A stretch of 64,000 nucleotides of DNA from Hydractinia symbiolongicarpus (Eukaryota > Cnidaria > Hydrozoa > Anthoathecata > Hydractiniidae), in the NCBI RefSeq assembly GCF_029227915.1, contig NC_079876.1, positions 30,353,828-30,417,827 on the forward strand, read 5' to 3'. Each line of letters opens with the position of its first letter. Within the stretch, counting starts at the first letter, position 1. Shown in pieces: positions 58,198 through 64,000 of the stretch. A model generated the notes under the pieces. It saw only the letters and a program-made list of their open reading frames with translations, made no database searches and was not told the origin of the DNA. A program made the translations under genes and the position numbers.

Positions 58198-58769
58198 TTC
58201 GGAAAACAAGCACGTATCCAAAACAAAAGTTCATCTACCTCAAGAATCTTATTGTTGTGATGGAGGTTTGTAACATATATTTTGCCAGAAATGTTTTGAA
58301 AATCATAATAACACGTCGTATACAACAATACGTTGACAGAAATTAAGTAGATAGCTACTGTTGCAAGAACTTTTATAAACAACGGGCTAACAAAGTTCCA
58401 ATTAAATGTCTTCTTTCGAAAGTCACATATTTAAAGAAAAAACATTGTAGTATTTGGAACATCGTGGTTTATTTCAGACTGGTATTTGCCAAGTGGAAAT
58501 TGTGGATATAGTATATAGTGGATATATAGTGGATAACATAGTCCTAACATATGACGTAAGTTCACCTATAAGAATTTATGCCATGGTTTGTCTACAAGCC
58601 AGGTGATAGCTTCGAGTAGTGACAGACAATTTCCCATGGATTTTTTCAACTAGGATATATTACTTTTGCATATATTTTCTTGAGCAAGGTAAATTAAGAC
58701 TTAACACATGTTATTTAAAAAATGTTAGTTCTCATAATTATGACCTGGCTGATATAAAAAACTGGTTAT
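58198..58769. other. no gene seen
   Basis: AT-rich; no exon recognised. Confidence 0.4.
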
Positions 58770-59285
58770 TATGAAAAAAGATTTAATTGGTTTACGGCTT
58801 ATTTTAACAGATCTTTGTATAAAGCCATACTAGCCGGTTTTTGAAGCCATTATTAAAATGGTAACATAAAGACGTAAACAAAAAAAAAAACATTTTCATA
58901 GGACACTAAAAAAAAAAAAATAGAAAAGTGGCTCACTAAAAACCATCTTTTCGTTTGAGTTCACATAAACAATGATTCGAATTCGTTTTGTGCATTTACA
59001 CAACTATAAAATCGAACGATCTTGAATTCGAAAAGTGTCAAAATCGAACATGAATTTTTCTTCCTTGGCGGCTTTAATAGCAACTTAAATATAGCTTCGA
59101 TTGTTTTGTTCACAAAGGAGTATTTATTTGCAGACCAGATACAGTCAGGTAATAAAACGGATACTGACCGGTTATAATGTTGTACTGTAAAATACAATGC
59201 CCTCGATAAAAGGCACAGACCTTGCAAGTTCGGTCTGTATTTTTGACCAAGTACAACATCAAAACCAGTCAGTATTCGTTAATGA
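58770..59285 (-). repeat. interspersed repeat, uninterrupted copy (empty site for the pogo insertion)
   Basis: On the minus strand it matches the 26318-26623 plus 29551-29765 halves in order, without the transposon: CCTTTGTGAACAAAACAATC, TTGCTATTAAAGCCGCCAAG, AATCATTGTTTATGTGAAC, then directly ACGAAAAGATGG and TAAGCCGTAAACCAAT. A GACCTTGCAAG...GGTC hairpin sits near its 5' end. Confidence 0.75.
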
Positions 59286-59789
59286 GAACTCTATTTAATA
59301 CAAAACCATGCTAAACCCTATTTGAGCAATTTCTCAGAATGGGTCTTACAACTGTTAACAAATACTATGCCTGCTAACACATGTTTGACAAGAAAATAGA
59401 GTGACCACTTATTTGTTCAGTCATATGATGCTGTAGCTGTCGAAACATAGCCTAGAATAAACTCGCTTGGTCATGACATGTTATATCTATATTATTCAAA
59501 AATAGGGTGACTCTATAACTCACCTGGGTAGATGACAAGAAAAACATGATCCTGCTATAAAAAAGCGTCTCTGTTGATAACATATCAAGAAGCCTTTTGC
59601 AACTGGAATAAATTGGGACCTACAAAATAGTAATTGCCCAAAATGTGATCACGCGTATCAATCATTGTTAATCACAATATGCCCTGCAATAAACAAATGC
59701 TTGCTATGTTCTCTGAGGTAAAGTTCTAGTGGCTTGACCAACTGCCAAAGTTTCTCTTTCTAAAAAAAATCTTTTTTTATTTAAAAGAA
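59286..59789. other. no gene seen
   Basis: AT-rich; nothing recognised. Confidence 0.4.
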
Positions 59790-60110
59790 CTAGTCGATTA
59801 GGCCCGTGGGAAAATCCACGGAGGCAGAATAAAAATTAAAAAAGAAGCGTCATTTGCATTTCATGACGTCAGCAACCCATCCACAAAACAGCCTAAAGCG
59901 CTAATCAAGAAAATATATATGATCATTTGCTTTTGATGAACGGTCAAAGAAGAGATATAAGGGTTTAAAGATTTTCCTGACGTCAGCAATGGCCATAACG
60001 TCAGAAAATTTAACATATTAGACATAAGTTTTTCGGCGACATCAAAGGAAAATGACGATATCCACTTTGCCTATTACAAACAGACACACTCTCTGTATTA
60101 TTAAAAGAGA
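59790..60110 (-). mobile_element. short non-autonomous Helitron, 321 bp
   Basis: On the minus strand it starts TCTCTTTTAATAATACAG after A and ends GGGCCTAATCGACTAG before T. The subterminal hairpin CCGTGGATTTTCCCACGG is 10 bases from the CTAG end. Same family as the 2.7-kb element at 34760-37472; the 5' region (AAAGTGGATATCGTCATTTT and on) is shared. Confidence 0.85.
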
Positions 60111-62194
60111 TAATAAGCGCTCTTTCTCAAGTGACCTTCAAAGTACAAGGCACTTACAAGTGCTCTTCATCTCGAAGATTTCTGCGAACACACTTTTGTT
60201 TGGGTTGAAAATAATTTTTTATCCGAACTATCAGACTATTTTTATTTTTATATATTAATGTAGCACGCTATCAAATCGCGCAAAGTCTGAGTATTCCGTC
60301 TGAATATTCCGGTCCTCAGATTATAGCTCACCTAGGTATTGCTGTTCGTGCATCCTTCGCTCAAAATAGCAATCCAGATGTGTTAAAAATTTTAAGCGCT
60401 AGATTCAAAATTATAGGCTGAAAAGAGCAGCTGCTTTAACACCGCGCTTGTATAGAAACTCTTAGTTTCGTTTCTTTCTCTCTTTTTATCCTCCCGGTTT
60501 GTAATCAAATTGTTATATTTTATCAATTCCAGAAAACTTCTTAGCTTTGATTTTTTGCCTGTGAAGGCCTTTTATTCCCTACAAAATTTATTTTTTTCAT
60601 GAAAAACATGTAATTTAAGTGAAAAAAAAAACATTTTAAGCTTAAAAAAACAAAACAAAATTATAATGAAACAAAAAAATTACACAGACAGAACAAAACC
60701 AATATCATAAATACATTAAAATAAAGAGAAAAATATTATCAAAGACAATTTCACACCACGTAACTAACTTTTTGGTTATTTTGATTCTTTGTGATTTTTA
60801 TTTTCTTGATAATTAGATAACACGTATGTATCACACGCATATTTCAATATTAACTTTAAAAACTTTCACCGTAAATAGCTTAGGTAGGAGAACTTTTCTT
60901 GTTTTTTCTATTTTCTCTTTCTTTTATTCTTTATTTCTTTTTTTCTACTAAACCATGTTCTAATTATTTTCTAACCGTTTGTTGTGCGTGCCCCTTTATA
61001 TATTTTATTTTATTTTTAAATCTCAAACAAAATGGAGCAAATCTATCTTATCTTTTCTTAGCACATCACAAAAAAATGTTTTTCTGTATTACGCATGCGC
61101 TTAATATATTGTTAAACGTGTATCTTTGTATTATGCACGTGCTAAGAAAACACCTCTAATTTGACTTCTCAGCTAACGATCACATAAAGGATTTTTCATC
61201 TCCAATATAATCGGTGCAGTTTTGTGTTTGAAAATTTATTATCTCCATTATATTAATTATAGTTTTAAAATAAACATTGGCTCCATTTAGACAGGTTGAA
61301 AATTAACAGGTCAGCGCCACCATGTACGACATAAACATTTGAAAACAAAGTAGACAAGTAGTATATAATTACCAGAACAATAACTCGTCTTTGCTCCACA
61401 AAGTAACAACAATTTTAAAGCATACAAACTTATAGTAAACTTGCTACCCAGTCTTTTTATCCCACCAAACAACTGCTTTTGCACGAGAGATTCTGAACTA
61501 AATTTGTCATGAATCATTAAAGTTAGAAGACGCATAAGGGAAAAGAGAAATATTTTTATAAACATTTGAGTATATCATCGATCATGATTTATTGTTTTTG
61601 CCTTTTTGGTTCAAGGAAGAGGAATCAGGTATCCGATGTGTGTTATTTTTTGACTACATAAAATAACTTTGCCGCTTTTTGCTTCAAACAGTCCTGAGAT
61701 GCATATTGTTCTTTCAAAGAGTTTAGGTAGTATCGTCTCGAAGTCTCTTGCAGTTGTAAGACTATTTCACTATTTTTTTCATTGCCTCGGCCTCGTTAAA
61801 TTTGAAGGCTCTAAAATACTAAATAAATATGCGTGTGTGAGAGAATAAATGGGAGGGTAAATAAGGAATGGGAATAAAGGTTAGAAAAATGGAGGAGCGA
61901 TGTTAAGGAAGGTATCAAGAATTAAATTTGGGGGTTTGGAACAATTGTATATGGGGTTGTTGGCAATTGGGAAATAGAAAACATAGACAGTCCGAGGAAA
62001 AGTCGTTATGGTTAATTTACTCAATTAAGTAAGTTAATAATTAATAACAACTCATTTTAGTAAGTTATTTTTTTATTAACTTTGCTGCGATGTGCGAATC
62101 TCCGTGAGTTTTCTACGAGCTAACGACTGGTATTTAATGTGACTGTTATTTGTGATCAACATGATTGTGTTTTATCCCACAATGACACATCCAC
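60111..62194. other. no gene seen
   Basis: Strongly AT-rich; no exon, RNA gene or repeat family is identified. Confidence 0.4.
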
Positions 62195-62204
62195 GGTTTT
62201 GTAC

Positions 62205-62240
62205 CCTATAAAAGTATTCTCTCAGTCGGATTGTCACTGG
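62205..62240 (+). promoter_or_regulatory. candidate TATA promoter
   Basis: CCTATAAAAG (TATA at 62207) is followed 27 bases later by GTCACT, a possible initiator; TCAGTC at 62222 is closer. The candidate coding exon on the same strand begins 340 bases downstream. No upstream elements were identified. Confidence 0.35.
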
Positions 62241-62575
62241 TACGAATTCAGGTTAAGGGAAACAACGGAACTTTCACGGTCAAACTTTCACAGAGCAAGC
62301 TTTGATTAAACAAGATCGACAAGTACTTAAATTAAACTAAAGCTTTATAAAGAGGTGACTGCGTGATCAATGTCTTTTCCTAATATCATAATGGAAAAAC
62401 AAACGGACGTGTAATTGGTTAAAAAGTATTTACCGACCGTGACAATCATCCGTGATTTACGAGGGGAAAGGGTCCTGAAAATAGCCTGAAATAAAAAAAT
62501 TAATAATCTGCGCTGTAACAAATTATCATTTGTGATACTTAGATAAAAAAGAGACGAAGAACATTTCCTTTCATA

Positions 62576-63882
62576 ATGCGTCGCTTTCGTCCATCATCGC
62601 CGGTGAAAAACATGCCTACTTTTAACGAACTTCCGGTAGCATCAAAGATCTCTCCACAACAAACACGTCATGATGTTAACAAGAATGAAAAATTGGGCAA
62701 GCAAGACAAATCGGACAAAAAAGGAAAAGATGTAAAGAACGCATTGTTGAATGTTGTCCTACCTGTTATTTCGCTGACCTCAGCAGAAAATGAAAACTCG
62801 GAGGAAGAAGACAATGATGTCACAGAGTAAGATTTTCTTGATATTTCCATTATTATTTAGTTTCTATTAGTCAGTATAAAGAAACGAGGCATAATTTTAA
62901 TAAATTAATAAAAAAATAAACATTACATGTTTCTACGGCGACAGTAGGCCAGCGAACTGACTTGCTTAACATCCTAATCTTCTGAATCCTGCTAAATGTG
63001 AATCATAACATGGATCTACATATGCAAAAAAATACGCTTCGCTTTTTGCTGCAGATCAGGGTAAACAAGCAGTAGAAATAATGAGTTACACGCTCGCGAG
63101 TTCTTAAAAATCGCCAGTCTATAACATAATATTGCATTCGGATCAAATCTTAAAAAATTTACAACACGAGATGCTATTGATTTTTACCCGGCCCACATTT
63201 CATCACCTACCCCACCCCTCCTTTATTTTCTCTCGCTATTTTGCCCATTTTGCCCACAAGAAAAAGCTGTACTTAATACTGAAACTAGAAACGAGTAGAA
63301 CAACCGTACAATGTAGCAAAGAAAGATCTTTGTTTTTACAATTGCAGTGCAACAAAATCATAAGAAAGTGAGTAAGTAACTGGCGGAAAGTGATTGTTGT
63401 TTTCTTTCCGTCCGACTGTAACTAAGTTATATTACCCGCTAGAGATACGTACAGCATTGATCTAACTTGCTTGCCACACAAGTCAATTGTCGGTGAGTAA
63501 ATGGTTCTAAATGGGCTGACAAAGACAACATTAAAAGTGTGCCGAAGTCAAGACTCAACCATATAACCTTATGATTACAATTTGATGGCGCTACCACTGC
63601 ACGTCTCTTTTGTACCTCGCCTTCTCATAATGTAGATCTTTTGTTTAGCGTGAAGATAATTCTTTTATTACATCTCATTCATTTTATCCCTGCTTAAAAC
63701 TTCTTCTTAAAAAGCTGATTTGTTTTAAATGCAGACCATTCAAATCCGGCCCTGTTTACGCCAGCCTTAACCCGGCAGTCCACCAATTTTGTCTGCCGCT
63801 ATCAAGGGTCGCACTTTACGTTATTCAAGTACAAGAAAAAATTGACTACCAATGTCAGCTGTCCTATTTTTTCTTCAAGTAA
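62576..63882 (+). CDS. candidate two-exon gene start, charged unrecognised protein
   Basis: Exon 1 (62576-62826) opens at ATG and encodes a basic then acidic, lysine-rich segment (MRRFRPSSPVKNMPTFNELP, KLGKQDKSDKKGKDVKN, ENEEEDND-like) ending at the donor GA|GTAAGA in phase 2. Exon 2 (from 63735, after TTTTAAATGCAG) continues in phase with PFKSGPVYASLNPAVHQFCL to a stop at 63880-63882. That gives 132 residues, unless the donor GTAACT at 63879 is used and the gene leaves the window. A TATA box lies upstream. No domain is recognised. Phase agreement and splice sites support it; nothing else does. Confidence 0.4.
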
Positions 63883-64000
63883 CTGATACTCATAATTTTT
63901 TCATTTGTTTTACCGATCTATGTTAAACCATCTTTCATATTGTCTTCTCCTTGAGAAATTCACTTGAAGTACCTATCGCAAGTTGCGACAAAAACATTAG

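Overview
This is 64 kb of AT-rich, intron-bearing eukaryotic DNA. The gene content and repeat families (tRNA-derived SINEs, piggyBac-type MITEs, Helitrons, pogo, Crypton, PIF/Harbinger and Penelope-like relics, and runs of GCTAGC) fit an early-branching animal. A cnidarian, probably a hydrozoan, is my inference from general resemblance, not a proven assignment. No prokaryotic gene organisation, CRISPR array or intact tRNA/rRNA gene is visible.

Host genes are sparse. The best is a five-exon creatinase-like (M24 fold) gene on the minus strand (13524 down to 9053). All its splice sites can be read, and its N-terminus looks like a mitochondrial targeting peptide. The second is a single-exon class A GPCR on the plus strand (21166-22560). 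Weaker candidates are a truncated GT10 fucosyltransferase-like ORF (16639-17241), a two-exon gene start at the right edge (62576-63882), isolated exon-like segments at 1-49, 46129-46275 and 53664-54395, and a small unrecognised ORF at 44320-44607.

Most of the rest is mobile DNA. 0-8 kb: a MITE with a 9-bp target duplication, a hammerhead-like motif, a decayed LINE, and a 1.6-1.8 kb tandem duplication joined at a long TA tract. 8-20 kb: Crypton-type recombinase relics, a piggyBac-type MITE, SINEs and minisatellites. 26.6-29.55 kb: an apparently intact pogo/Tigger transposon with TA target duplication. Its transposase intron contains an antisense ORF with a HIRAN-like domain, and its C-terminus carries a PCNA-binding motif. 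The repeat it landed in has an empty copy at 58.8-59.3 kb. 30-41 kb: an MFSD8-like pseudogene, an integrase-core relic whose intron donor was hit by a 2.7-kb Helitron, a G2E3/HECT-like relic and a Penelope-like relic. 47-60 kb: two opposed SINEs, a PIF/Harbinger relic, palindromic and ACGTCG-rich repeats, a second DDE relic and a short Helitron.

The most interesting single object is the pogo element with its nested antisense HIRAN ORF. The PCNA motif and the HIRAN domain would both point at replication forks, which suggests, but does not show, a replication-coupled transposon cassette.
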